The notes under the pieces are model-generated. The model saw only the letters and a program-made list of their open reading frames with translations, had not been told where the DNA came from and did no database searches. A stretch of DNA of 64,000 bases, from the NCBI RefSeq assembly GCF_932294415.1, contig NC_065545.1:19592357-19656356 (forward strand), given 5' to 3'. A program made the translations under genes and the position numbers. Shown piece by piece: positions 37,427 through 51,923 of the stretch. The stretch comes from Quercus robur. Lineage: Eukaryota > Streptophyta > Magnoliopsida > Fagales > Fagaceae. Numbering within the stretch: position 1 is the stretch's first letter; every line of letters starts with the position of its first letter.

Positions 37427-38670
37427 CAATTGATTTCTTTCATCTATCAGACTCGTTGATCTTCTCAGAGCATGGAAGGCTATCATTTTTTAATTACATT
37501 TTATTGAGGTTGGAGAGGAATATAGTTTCAAAGTAGCCCATTCTTAGGAATAGATTGGTGTTGGAGCTATAGTAGGAGTTCTACATATTCGGAGGGATCT
37601 TACTAGAGTGTTAATATTGTTTGATACTTTCCACAAGAAAAAATAAAAATGAAGAACTTGCTGTGTAAATTAACATTTTTTTTTCAACAGGGTGTCGTAA
37701 ACACAGATTTCTGTTTTTCCACTGAAATGCTCATTGTACAGGGTTGAATTCCAACATCTGCAAATGCAGGGGAAAGATAACCAAGATGATGTCCTTAATC
37801 TCTCATTTTTATGTGATTTAATTTATGCAATCTGTTTGGCCTCTCTATAGAAAGGTTTATGTTAGTCATCAAATGTACTTTGGAGTGGTCACCAGAATTC
37901 TCAATAGTAATTGGAATAATTTTCTGGGGTTATTTGTAGAAGGCGCAGAACTTAGCTGCAGTTTTGCCCTTGCAGAAGTTGTCAATAAGATGGATGGATG
38001 TCCTAATAAATTCAGTAGTCACTTCTTACTTCCTAAGATCACAGCTAGTAATAATTTATATCACAAGTTTTTATTGCTGGATTTGAAAAACTAGATGTTT
38101 GAAAATTTTAATTACCCTAAATTTCTTATAAGATATATTTATGTTTTTCATAGAAACTGTGAAATGTATGTAAGACAACTTAGAGTAGAAAACTAAATAT
38201 TTATAAAATAAAATAAAATAACAGACAGTTTTAGAATGTTCTGTTGTGTTACTCTCATTTTTAAAAGCTATTAATCAATTTGATTATCATATGAATGTAA
38301 CAAGTTCAAAACACGAAACGTTTAACGGCTTTTCAGTTTAAGTTCTTTACAGCTAAAATTTTTATAATAAAACCATACATTTTTACAACAATCCTAAACT
38401 GGAAATTAGATGCATTTCTTTTTTATGATAATTGAATTCAATATAGTTCAATATTAGTTCTGTAAAGTTTTTGTTTCAAGCAAATTTTCCTCAAAAAAAA
38501 AAAAAAAATGAGAAGCAAATTCTTCAAATTTATGACAAATCTTTTCTTATATTGATTTCTTATTCGATGATAAAAAATTTTACCAATTGAGTTAACTGGA
38601 ACTCATTATATATGTAAACATATAATATTATGATAAAACACTTGTTTTAAGGGTCATGAAGCTATAGTTT

Positions 38671-38719
<49 letters not shown>

Positions 38720-39333
38720 TCATGAAGCTATCAAAATGTCTTTTTCACTAGTGTTTGTTTTCAAGAGTCATCAAGGGTCATCAGGACCCTTGAAATAATA
38801 TTTTTCACGAATTTTTCATACTTTTTTTCAAGGGTTTGGACCCTCTTAAAAAAAAAAAAAAAAAAAAAATCAACCTTTTGTAGTGGTGGTATTATAATAC
38901 GTCGAAACCAAGTTGAAAACTAGTCTCATGCTCGCATTATGAGCCTGCTTGAAATTTATTTTTAATATATATAATACTACTAAATAAATGTGTAGTATGA
39001 AGGTAGATAAGACTTTTTTTTTAATTGACTATTTTATTCTAAATTTTCATTTAACCAAGTGTCAAATACTTTTTTTTTCCGCATAATTTATATTTTGAAG
39101 GACATCAAAGGATCATTTTGAAAATAATAAAAAATAGACAAAAAAGTCTTATTCCAATTATATATATTTAGTCAACAAACTGAAAATCCTAAATACGCGC
39201 CATAATCAGTTCCCTTTCCTTTCTTTTCTTTTCTCAAAAAACCTTCTCCTTCTCATTTCTTCTTTAAAAAAAAATAAATAAATAAATAAAAAAACAAAAA
39301 AAAAACCACCAGGAAGAACTAAGAAGAATCTGA
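37427..39333. other. 3' UTR and intergenic region, no gene seen
   Basis: The start should include the 3' UTR of the exonuclease gene. The rest is AT-rich, with A-runs at 38672-38717 and about 38848-38868. The pyrimidine-rich stretch before 39334 resembles a plant 5' leader and may belong to the MED33 relic. Confidence 0.5.
38652..38731. mobile_element. Poly(A)-only retroinsertion with 14-bp target duplication
   Basis: GGTCATGAAGCTAT occurs at 38652-38665 and again at 38718-38731. Between the copies is only AGTTTC plus 46 A. This is the signature of target-primed reverse transcription, where a LINE-type machinery inserted little more than a poly(A) tail. Confidence 0.7.
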
Positions 39334-39450
39334 ATGGCGGTGACTGGAAAGGCGAGTGAGGGCACGCCACCGCTATGGGATGGTGTGTTGGAGCTGATGA
39401 AGGCAGCGCAAGAGAGGAACAGGCTGCTGTGGACGGTGCAGCTCATAATA
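39334..39450 (+). pseudogene. MED33 first-exon fragment
   Basis: From ATG 39334 the frame reads LWDGVLELMKAAQERN followed by RLLWTVQL, matching LWDGVLELTKSAQEKN-SDP-LLWAVQL of the MED33 gene at 60327, with a 6-bp in-frame deletion. Similarity stops at about 39447, in the middle of the first exon. The frame then runs on through unrelated AT-rich sequence to a stop at 39505-39507. No other MED33 exons were seen nearby, so this is a truncated duplicate. Confidence 0.85.
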
Positions 39451-39507
39451 AATTTTCACATTGATTTATTTGAGGTTTATTTTCTAATTATCCATTTTGG
39501 TTTTTAG

Positions 39508-39984
39508 ATTCTATTCCACCTTAATTGGTACTTTGATTTGGGCAAGAGGGTTCAGGATTTTCAGGTGATTAATGACAAGTATTACATTTTTTTTTAGGTG
39601 ATTTTGTGTTACGATATTGGATCCAGTCCATTAAAACCCATCAATCTAAAATTGAAAGCACTTGTTTATAGCCAATATTCTGATATTGACTATGCAATTA
39701 AAATCGAGGCTCGGACTAAGGTAAAGGGAAATAGAAAGGGGTAGACGGCGCCTATTGTGTTAGACGGTAATGCATGGGGCAAAGCTCTCTCTCAGCAGCT
39801 TATTTTGGATAATTTTTTTTTAGAATGTTATTTTGGATAATTTATTTATATAAAGTTTATCAAAAAAATTATAATTTTTTATAATTTTTATGTTAAATTT
39901 ATTACAAAATATTAAAAGTTATTTTAGTTCAAAATATATAAATAAAAGTTAGATTATTTTAATATATATATATATATATATATA
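39508..39984. other. Intergenic, no gene seen; TA microsatellite at its end
   Basis: AT-rich sequence between the MED33 relic and the solo LTR. It may hold remains of the same duplicated segment, but no further MED33 exon was recognised. Confidence 0.45.
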
Positions 39985-40586
39985 TGATGATGCCGAAAAT
40001 ACCACCAGTAAGCCGCACAGTCCTCGCGCACTACAAATGGCACCTGCACAATGAAAAGAAAGGACCTAGCAGATGTGGTACCGGCCAAACATCCTCCGAA
40101 GGTTAAGTCAGAATTATTCTCACTGCTCTAGAGTGTTAGAGAGGGTCAATTATGCGTACCTTGGTTTGTGAGGGAGTATGGTTTTTATAGTAGTAGGGCT
40201 TGCCTCCTTTTCCTTGGAGTAGAAGTCTTTTCCTTATAGGAGTCTCCTTGAGCGTATTTTGCGAGATTCTCTCCATATAAGAGTCCTTAGGTTTCATGAA
40301 GCGTGGGGAGCAAGTTATTTACTTATACACGCAAACGTGGTGATCAAGCATTCAATGACTGACGCCGTCAGTCTATGTTCTTCCGTCAGATTCAGCACCG
40401 TCAGCTTCAAGATGCCCAGCTTTATGGTACTCTACGTGGAGTTCCTTCACACCATATCGCCGTCAGTTATTTAGAAATGTTGACGGCAAAGTAGAGTTCC
40501 TTCACATCATATCGCCGTCAGCTCTTTAGAAATGCTGACGGCAAAAAGTGTCCCATCACCCTTGTCCACTTATTTTATCCTCATCA
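39985..40586. mobile_element. Solo LTR related to element C
   Basis: Begins TGATGATGCCGAAAATACCACCAG and shares blocks with the element C LTR (TTATGCGTACCTTG, TTTTATAGTAGTAG, GTAGAAGTCTTTTCCTTATAGG). It ends CA at 40586 and is flanked by ATATA at 39980-39984 and 40587-40591. Because the flank is an AT microsatellite, the duplication is weaker evidence than for B or C. There is no internal region, so it likely formed by LTR-LTR recombination. The 3' part carries a tandem pair of about 57 bp, each copy with GCCGTCAG...TGACGGC. Confidence 0.85.
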
Positions 40587-40591
40587 ATATA

Positions 40592-41515
40592 TATAAATCA
40601 AAAACTGACCCTTTAAGTTTTAATTTTTGTCATTTTAGTCCTCTAAATTTTAATTTTGTCATTTCAATATTTTAAGTTTCAATTTTTATCAATTAAGTAT
40701 TCTGTTAAGATTCTATTAGCTTTTCCGGCTTACTAACTAAAACAATGCAGTTTTAAGCTTTTATTTTTTATATTTCGTAATTAAAAAAAGTGAAACTGTT
40801 ATTAAAAAAAAATGAAAAAGAAAACGGCGGCTAAGGGGGAACGGCGTGTTCCCCTGCTGCCCCTGAAAACAAAAATATTCACAAGCAGCTTCGTGCTTTG
40901 CAGAGAGCGTAGAGAGACAACAAACTTGCTCTACTTGTACACCACACCCAAATAAAAATGTTTTGTACATCTTCTCTTTCGATGTTGTCGTTTGTTGTTG
41001 CCTTTTTTTTTTTTAATAAAATTTATTAAAATGCGTAAATATATAGGGTGTGATTTATATGCCCAAAATTACCCAAAAACATTAAGCCCTTTATGCCCAA
41101 AATTTTGACAGAAATGAACCAAAATTACGCATACATAGGGTGTGTACACTATAAATTTAATTTCTTCCTTCATTAAGCCCCATTTTTTCCCCTTAACTTA
41201 ATTCCTTAACCTGTGCGCACAAAAACGTTTGGTTTTGCTTATTATTAGCAATTATTTCCATTTTTGTTCCTCCAAAAATCATTTCCATTCCGAGAATATA
41301 TTGACATGATATTGTGCATATCTGATATCTCTCTCTCTCTCTCTATATATTTATATATATATATGAATATGAGTACCTTTCTTTGTCTTTCGCAAAACCC
41401 ATTTTCATGTCTCTTCTAATTTTTCTTTCTTGCAGATTTCTCTCTAACAAAGTTTTCTCGGATCAATCCCAGCCAAGAAGGTGCAATTTTTTTTTTTTTT
41501 TTCATTATTCTCTTT

Positions 41516-41548
<33 letters not shown>

Positions 41549-42655
41549 CATAACTGCATGTACTATTGCTACGTATTACAAAGTTCAGTTTTTACAAGGA
41601 AAACAATATTGTTTTTTTTAATCGCAAATTGGTTTTTTGTTCTATATATTTACAAAGAAAAATTCATCCTCCAAAACAAAAATGATTAAATTCTTCAATT
41701 TCGTATGTGGGTCTGTTTCATAGTAGCCAAATTTCAATCTATTTTTGCGTTTTTGTTGTCTAAAATGTTTTGCATGCCTACAATGGATGGGGTTTCTTGT
41801 GATTGATGTGGTTGGATGAGTGGCTGTGAGAGAAGAAAGATTATATTCTTGTACGTGTGTTTATGTTCCAACTAGGGTTCCGTTAGTAGCATGTCAAAGT
41901 AGGGAGTGAAACTGTTGAGTTAAGAAGACTATCGTATACCCTTACTTTTGATATGAAGCTATATATCGAGACAATTTTTTGAATGGGGTACTATGGTCAT
42001 TGTGTTAAACTAACACACTATAATCAGTGAAGGATAAAAAGGTCTCCCTAGCCCTTTCTAAGGAGGTCAATGTGTTTTAATGACCCTAAGACTAATACAT
42101 GTATTTTTATTTTTTATAAAAAAAAATAGTAATTCAAAATAGTGGATGAAAAAATTATGGTAGCTTAGCTTATCCTTCTCCCCATTTTACGTTTTTATTA
42201 ATTGTAACAAATAATAAAACAAATTAATTACCAAAAATAACAATAAAAAAATCTATTTACAAACACTCACCTATTGTGGGCCAGATATGACTATTAGTCT
42301 TAAAGATGATAATAGTTAGTACTAATGAAGTGCTATTATTGTTATTGGTATATTAATAATTACAATCTACTATATGCTTGAATTCCTCATGAGAAATAAT
42401 AAAGCCAGGACCAGAGTGTGGTTCAATCTTTGAAAATTTCTGGCTTTGCTTTTTATTAATGACAAATATTTCCGTTTAGGTTTCCAAAAAATCTTTCCAT
42501 TTGGGTAATAGATTGTGCATATCTCTCTAAATTTATATTCAGCGAAGACATTTCTCTTTGCTGAACTTTTTCTTTGTCATCTACAAAACAATTCTCTTTC
42601 TCACCAATCAATCTCTCTGTTAGGGTTTTTGAGGCATATCTTGAAGTTCTTTTCA
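40592..42655. other. Upstream region of the HIPP gene with a diverged internal duplication; no gene seen
   Basis: About 41240-41470 and 42440-42640 share ordered similarities: TTTATTA..., CAAATATTTCC, TCCAAAAA, TCATTTCCATT, ATTGTGCATATCTC, CTTTCTTTGTC and TTTCTCT. This suggests an old duplication of the promoter or leader, followed by the intact HIPP exon 1 only at the second copy. T-runs stand at about 41488-41505 and 41518-41549. Confidence 0.5.
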
Positions 42656-43846
42656 ATGGAAGCCAACCGCCCTGTTGGTTCGGTATATATATATATACTC
42701 GTCCATTTTGTTACAGAAATACCCTATACTATTCATTTATCTTTTTTAAACTTCAGTAATTTGTTATTTGAGTGATGTTTGATTTTATTTGCAGGCTTGT
42801 GTGCTGAAAGTGAATATTAATTGTTGCAAAGCATGTCCTGGGAAACTGAGAAAAAAGTTGCAAAAGGTCTATGGTATATATTCAATTTTCTATGAAATAA
42901 TTCTTTAACTAGTTTATATTTTATTTTTACTTATAATAATATTGTTCTCATTTTTTATGGTGACTTAGGAGTGAGTTCTATCTATATTGATGTAAAGCAA
43001 GGGCTGGTTAAAGTTACTGGTAACATAGAACCAACCAAAGTTGTAGAGGCAATAAAAAAGATTGGAAGAAAGGCAGAGCTTTTGTCCTATGAAAAGGACC
43101 CCCCAGTTGCACAAGAGAAACTTAACCACTTATTCACTGAGATACATAATAATCATATTGCTGATTCTGATTCTAATTTTGATGATGACGACGACGACGA
43201 AGATGATAGTGATGATTTGCATGATGAAAATTGTGAATATGCTCATCATAATAATCATAAAACAAAGCCTAGGCACGACCATGGACCAAATGGGCATCAT
43301 CAACACCATCACAATGTGAATGACCAAAGAGAGACTAGAGGTACTCCTCTACACCATCACCATGTGAATGGCAGGAGAGAGACTAGAGGCACTCCTCTAC
43401 GTGGTGCAACCAAAGGGTATGGCTATGGTCTACCAAGGCCACCACCGGCAAGGCCACCATATGGGTATCCAACAATGCCACCACCAGCGAGACCACCATA
43501 TGGGTATCCAGCAATGCCACCACCAGCGAGACCACCATATGGGTATCCAGCAATGCCACCACCAGCGAGACCACCATATGGGTATCCAACAATGCCACCA
43601 CCAGCGAGACCACCATATGGGTATCAAGGATATCACCATCAACAAGGGATGTATGCAAGGCCACTGCCACCTCCGCCTCCACCAGCGGCTTATTATGATC
43701 ATCAGTATAGGCCAATGATGCAAAAACCAAGGGTGGCGCCACCATTGCCTCCGTATGGTTCTTGCTATACTAGGGATGCACCAGTTGGCAACTCCGTCTT
43801 CCACTATTTTAGTGATGATAACACTAAAGGTTGTTCTATAATGTGA
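42656..43846 (+). CDS. Heavy metal-associated isoprenylated plant protein (HIPP), 3 exons
   Basis: Exons 42656-42682, 42795-42873 and 42969-43846; 984 bp, 327 aa. Residues 10-75 form an HMA domain (ACVLKVNINCCKACPGKLRKKL, where the metal-binding pair is probably Cys20 and Cys23; later VSSIYIDVKQGLVKVTG and IKKIGRKAELLSY). It is followed by an acidic run of Asp (about 107-118), a His-rich stretch (about 122-167), a Pro-rich region with about five copies of the 13-residue unit ARPPYGYPxMPPP, and a C-terminal CaaX box CSIM that would be prenylated. HIPPs bind soft metals and act at membranes or nuclei in metal and stress responses. The start was chosen because ATG 42656 heads a short first exon that splices in phase into the domain. 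Confidence 0.93.
43435..43630. repeat. 39-bp coding tandem repeat in the HIPP gene
   Basis: Five near-identical copies of a 39-bp unit (CCACCATATGGGTATCC then ATGCCACCACCAGC) encode ARPPYGYPxMPPP. It is a likely site of length variation. Confidence 0.95.
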
Positions 43847-47550
<3,704 letters not shown>

Positions 47551-47555
47551 TATAT

Positions 47556-48083
47556 TGATGATGCCGTAAAAATCACCAGTGAGCTACACGATCCTCGCAT
47601 GCTTGAAATAGCGACCTGTAAGAAGAAAGAAGTGACCTAACAGAGAGCACTGGTGTGGTGCTGGCCAAATACCCTCCGAAAGTCAAGTTAGAACTATTCT
47701 CCACTCTATAGTGCTAGAGAGGGGTAAATTATGCGTACCTTGATTTGTGAGGGTATTGGGGCTTTTATAGTAGTAGAAGGTTGGCCTCTCTTACTTGATG
47801 TAGAAGTCTTTTCCTTATAGGAATCCTCTTGAATAATCCCAAACGTGATGGACAAGACTTTTCCTTGTAGAGAAGGTCTTCATTAACGCGCGTCTCTTCC
47901 GGAATTCTTCTTGTGCTAGGATTCCTATTTCCTTTGGGATTCTACGAGGATTCAAGCGTGTGTAGCAAGTATTTCAAGTCAGGGTTTCCGCTATGCCTTG
48001 GGCTTACCCACTGTCGGCCCATGGGCTAGGATCCGTCAGGCCCAACATAACGAAGGTTCGTCATGCAAATTTTTACCCCTTCA
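47556..48083 (-). mobile_element. 3' LTR of element C
   Basis: 528 bp, begins TGATGATGCCGTAAAAATCA and ends TTTTTACCCCTTCA on the plus strand. The adjoining internal bases (plus-strand GTTGCCCCCTTC at 48084-48095) form a purine tract on the minus strand, the likely plus-strand primer. Confidence 0.95.
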
Positions 48084-48589
48084 GTTGCCCCCTTCACCCT
48101 ATGGTTTGTCATGCTTGAATGGACGGACCAATAGGGTGACGGTTCACTATTCTTGGGGTTGACAGTTTAAGGATCTTGGGGTTGACGATTCTTAAAGAGG
48201 ACGATGCGGACTGCGATCATTGTTGACAGGTTGTCAAGCAATTATAAGGTATGACACGTGTCGCTTTTTGATTGGATTTCCCCCCGGATCAAAGCGTCGC
48301 TTCGTCTTCCGTGCATTTCATATATATATCACACTCCTCCTCTTTCATTTCTCCACTTTTCAACTAAAACATATTGTCAGAGCGCCATCGTCAACCTTGT
48401 CAGACAGTGATCCATCAAATAGCTATACCCGTCATCGATACAACCGTCAACCTTCACTTATTCAGACTTGGTGAGTATTTTCTTTTCATGAGTCCTGCAA
48501 ATGTATATTTTATTTTCTTAGACCTTTTTTACACACCCGTCATCACTTCTAGATCCGTCAGTCTTAGGTTTTGTCGTCACGTGCAGGCA

Positions 48590-50735
48590 ATGTCTAGTGC
48601 GTCAAGTAATCAGCTAGTCGTTCGTGACGGGGCGGATTACGAGGAAGTATACCCGTTTGGTCATAAAGACCAAGAGAGTCCAGGCAAAGAGAGGATTCCA
48701 TCCACCTCTTCCTCGTCCTCAACAAATGAGGATATGGAGATGGCTGAATCAGAAGATATTTCTGATGACGGTGAGGATCAACCATTGAGATCCGTCGTTG
48801 GTGCTGATGGACTTAGGGAGTTCATCATGCTACCAGAGTGGACGGTGCATAAATTCACATCCGTCATCAAGGAGAAACACTTCAACACATTTAGGGCTAA
48901 TTTTCAAATTCCAGATAACATTCCAATCCGTCTACCCTGCATATCAAAGAAATGTTATTATAAGGGGGTAGAAGGTGTCAGAGTGTATGAACATATGCTG
49001 AAGGCGGGACTTAGGTTTCCACTAAGTACCCTGCATAGAGAGCTTTTAAAGTATTTGGGTCTGTCCGTCACCCAGATATCCCCGAATGCCTGGAGGGTCT
49101 TCATAGCAATGGAGATTCTTTATGGTGCTATGACAAACGGTGCTAGGAGGCTGACGGTGTGTGAATTCCTTCATTGCTACCGTCCAGATGAAATAGACAG
49201 GTTAAGGGGGATGTATAGTTTTGTTAGTAGGAGTCCATTGTTAAAGGTCATATTTGAAACACCCGACTCAAATAGAGACTAGAAGAGTCGTTATTTCTTC
49301 TTAGAAAGTGATGAGTGGATGGGTCGTCTAGGGGAGACGGAATATATGCCCGTTGACATAACCTGGGGAGTATTAAATCCGTCCAATAAGCATCCGTCCT
49401 AATTTGTAGATTCTTTTTATATTCGTTCAATTATAATTTCTCCATCTCTTTTAACCGTCCATTTCTTTTGCAGTTAGACGGCGTCCACAAGTTAGTATTG
49501 AGGAGTTTAGTTTTATTGAGAAGAATTTTTCAAAAACCAAGTCAGAGGAAAGGACTTGGGCGAAGTTAGTAAATCCAGACACCATCCACTGGTATTGTGA
49601 CGGTCCTAAACCCATGCTGGAAGCCGTCAAATATAACGCAAAAATTCACAGATGTAAGTCCGTCAGCCTTATTTTGCATTAATGACTTTTTTTTTTTAGT
49701 TAATAACTTCATCCATCCTTATTTTCAGAGATGGATGATGCCAAGAGGAGGGCGTTGATTAAAACACAGGTTGCAAAGAGAAAGGAGTCCGGCGATGTGG
49801 CTCCTAAGGGGACGATTCCGTCCATTAAAAGGAAGCAGCAACCGTCCAAAAGGGACCGTCCCTTTAAACAACAAAAAGTCCCATTGGAGCCTGTCGTAGG
49901 GTTGATGGCTGAGGGTGCGAAGACGGTCACCCCAGCAAAGCATGGGTTTGGAAAGGGTTTTATGAAGGCCCCGTCCACTAGCCAGGAGAAGCCACCTCCC
50001 CTCCTCCGTGACGACTCCAAATATGCCCTAGAGAAACTCTCATCTATCATCACGTCGGAAGACTACGAGGATTTAAGCAACCACTCCACTGAGGCAATGA
50101 GGGAGACGGGGCTTTTTGCAATTGCACAGGTAACCCTTGTCCATCAGCTTATATCCGTCCATTCCACTTTGTTTTTATCTAACCCCTCTAACTTTTTGTT
50201 TCAGTCCATGATTATGATGAAGGGGCTTATGGATCGGTGCATCAACCTTGAGACGGCTTTGGATCGTGTGCGAGCAACGGCAGAGCAAACGGGGGATGAG
50301 CTGGGTCAACTTAATAAATGGAAGTCCATTATGGAGAAAAAGTTTGAGGTTTCAGAGCAGGTGAGGAAGGAGCTCAAGCAGAAGATGAATGAGGCGAGGA
50401 AAGCCTTGGAGGTCAAAGATAAGGAGATCCAAGACCTGAAGGAAAAGTTCCGTCAAGCTAAGGAGGTAGCGGTCCGAGAATACCGTAACTCCGACGCCTT
50501 ATTGGCTGAGCTGGGAGACTCATTCCTGCAAGGTTTTGATGATGCGCTCCGTCAATTTAAGAAAGCCTACCCTGCCTTGGACGTGTCCATGATAAACGTT
50601 GACGATCAAGCCCAGACGTCTGCTATGCCCGTCGCCTCAGAGAATATAGATGACCTTTTTGCTGAGGAAGCAGCTCAAGGTGACGGAGAGTCAGCTCAAG
50701 CAAAGAATGTTCAAGATGCCGACCCTAAAGAGTAG
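48590..50735 (+). pseudogene. Antisense accessory ORF of element C (putative gypsy-type transposon protein), spliced
   Basis: Runs opposite to gag-pol. Exon 1 starts at ATG 48590 and holds the domain FRANFQIPDNIPIRL, MLKAGLRFPLSTLHREL, QISPNAWRVFIAMEIL. A TAG at 49280-49282 interrupts it, but the frame continues FFLESDEWMGRLGETEYMP to about 49400. A second exon (about 49474-49653) gives RRPQVSIEEFSFIEKNF, with acceptor TTTGCAG and donor GTAAGTCC. The last open part, from 49729, carries a basic stretch and then a coiled coil (about 50205-50500). A 75-bp intron at 50130-50204 (GTAACC...TTTCAG) is in phase and may be retained. It is the best preserved of the three antisense ORFs. The first domain resembles Transposase_28; its role is unknown. 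Confidence 0.78.
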
Positions 50736-50999
50736 ATCGTTTTTTTATTTTTATTTTTTATTTTATATATTTGAGAACAATCCGTCATTAATTTTGTGTA
50801 TTGAACAATTGCCCTTTGAGGGTTTTATCCGTCAATGTTGCTTTATTTCACAACTTTATGCCTGCTCTATCTTTATTATTTGAATGAGATGTACAAATCT
50901 CCGTCCTCTCCAGTTATCCATTACATGTAGAACCGAACATCTTTACGGATGTGTGTATTAATTTTAGTTTCTGGACAAACCGTCCTTAAATACTAGGTA

Positions 51000-51695
51000 G
51001 TTTATCTCGTCTTTCCTTGTGGACTTTGGAATCTTCACCTTATGGGATGATCCGTGCGGTTGGTGGGCTTGTATCCGTCGTTTATGTGAACTTAGAGAAC
51101 CTGTTATCCATCCATTTTACTTACTTTGAAAGTTTCATCTGTCTGGGATGATCTGTCCAACTGGTGGACTTTGTATATTAACTGCCATTTTTATGGACTT
51201 TGTATATCTAGCGGACTTTATTTGTTATCTGCCCATTTTATGGACTTTGAATATCGCCCGTCTAGGATGATCCGTCCATCTTGGGGATTTCTGTGTAACC
51301 ATCCATTTTATGGACTTTTAGAAACTTCATCCTTTTTTGGATGATCTGTCCAATTAGTGGACTTTAATAATATTTTCCACCCTATAGACGGTCCGTCCAC
51401 TTCGTGGATTTGATAATAGTTTCCACCCTATTGGTGGTCCATCCACTTTGTGGGCTTTTTTAATAAATTCACCCTATGGGTGATCCGTCCACTTTGTGGA
51501 CTTGATAATAGTTTCCACCCTATGGGTGATTTGTCCACTTTGTGGACGTGATAATAGTTTCCAACCTATGGATGGTCCGTCCACTTTGTGGATTTGATAA
51601 TAAATTCACCCTATGGGTGATCCGTCCACTTTGTGGACTTGATAATAGTTTCCACCCTATGGGTGGTCCGTCCACTTTTTGGTCGTCGTTTTCTC
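51000..51695. repeat. Tandem repeats between antisense ORF and pol of element C
   Basis: Copies of a unit of about 46 bp containing GATCCGTCCACTTTGTGGAC, TTGATAATAGTTTCCACCCT and ATGG. The best copies lie at 51390-51690; more diverged copies with GGATGATCCGTCC extend left. The position is equivalent to the 80-bp array of A and B although the sequence is unrelated. Confidence 0.85.
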
Positions 51696-51923
51696 TCGTT
51701 CACTTTTGAACTTTGTAAGAATTCAAGTAGAAAAACACGGTTGTGTCTGAATATTCCTCTTTTTTAAAAATAAAAATACGTTTGTAAGAAAAAGTACCTG
51801 CCCCCTTGGGCTTAAAAAGGCACAAAGTATTGTAGCAAAAATTATCAAAGAAAAACTAGTAATTTGTAGCTAAGATTAAATAAACTGGGAAATTAGGGAT
51901 CGTCGCTGTTCTTCATATTATCT

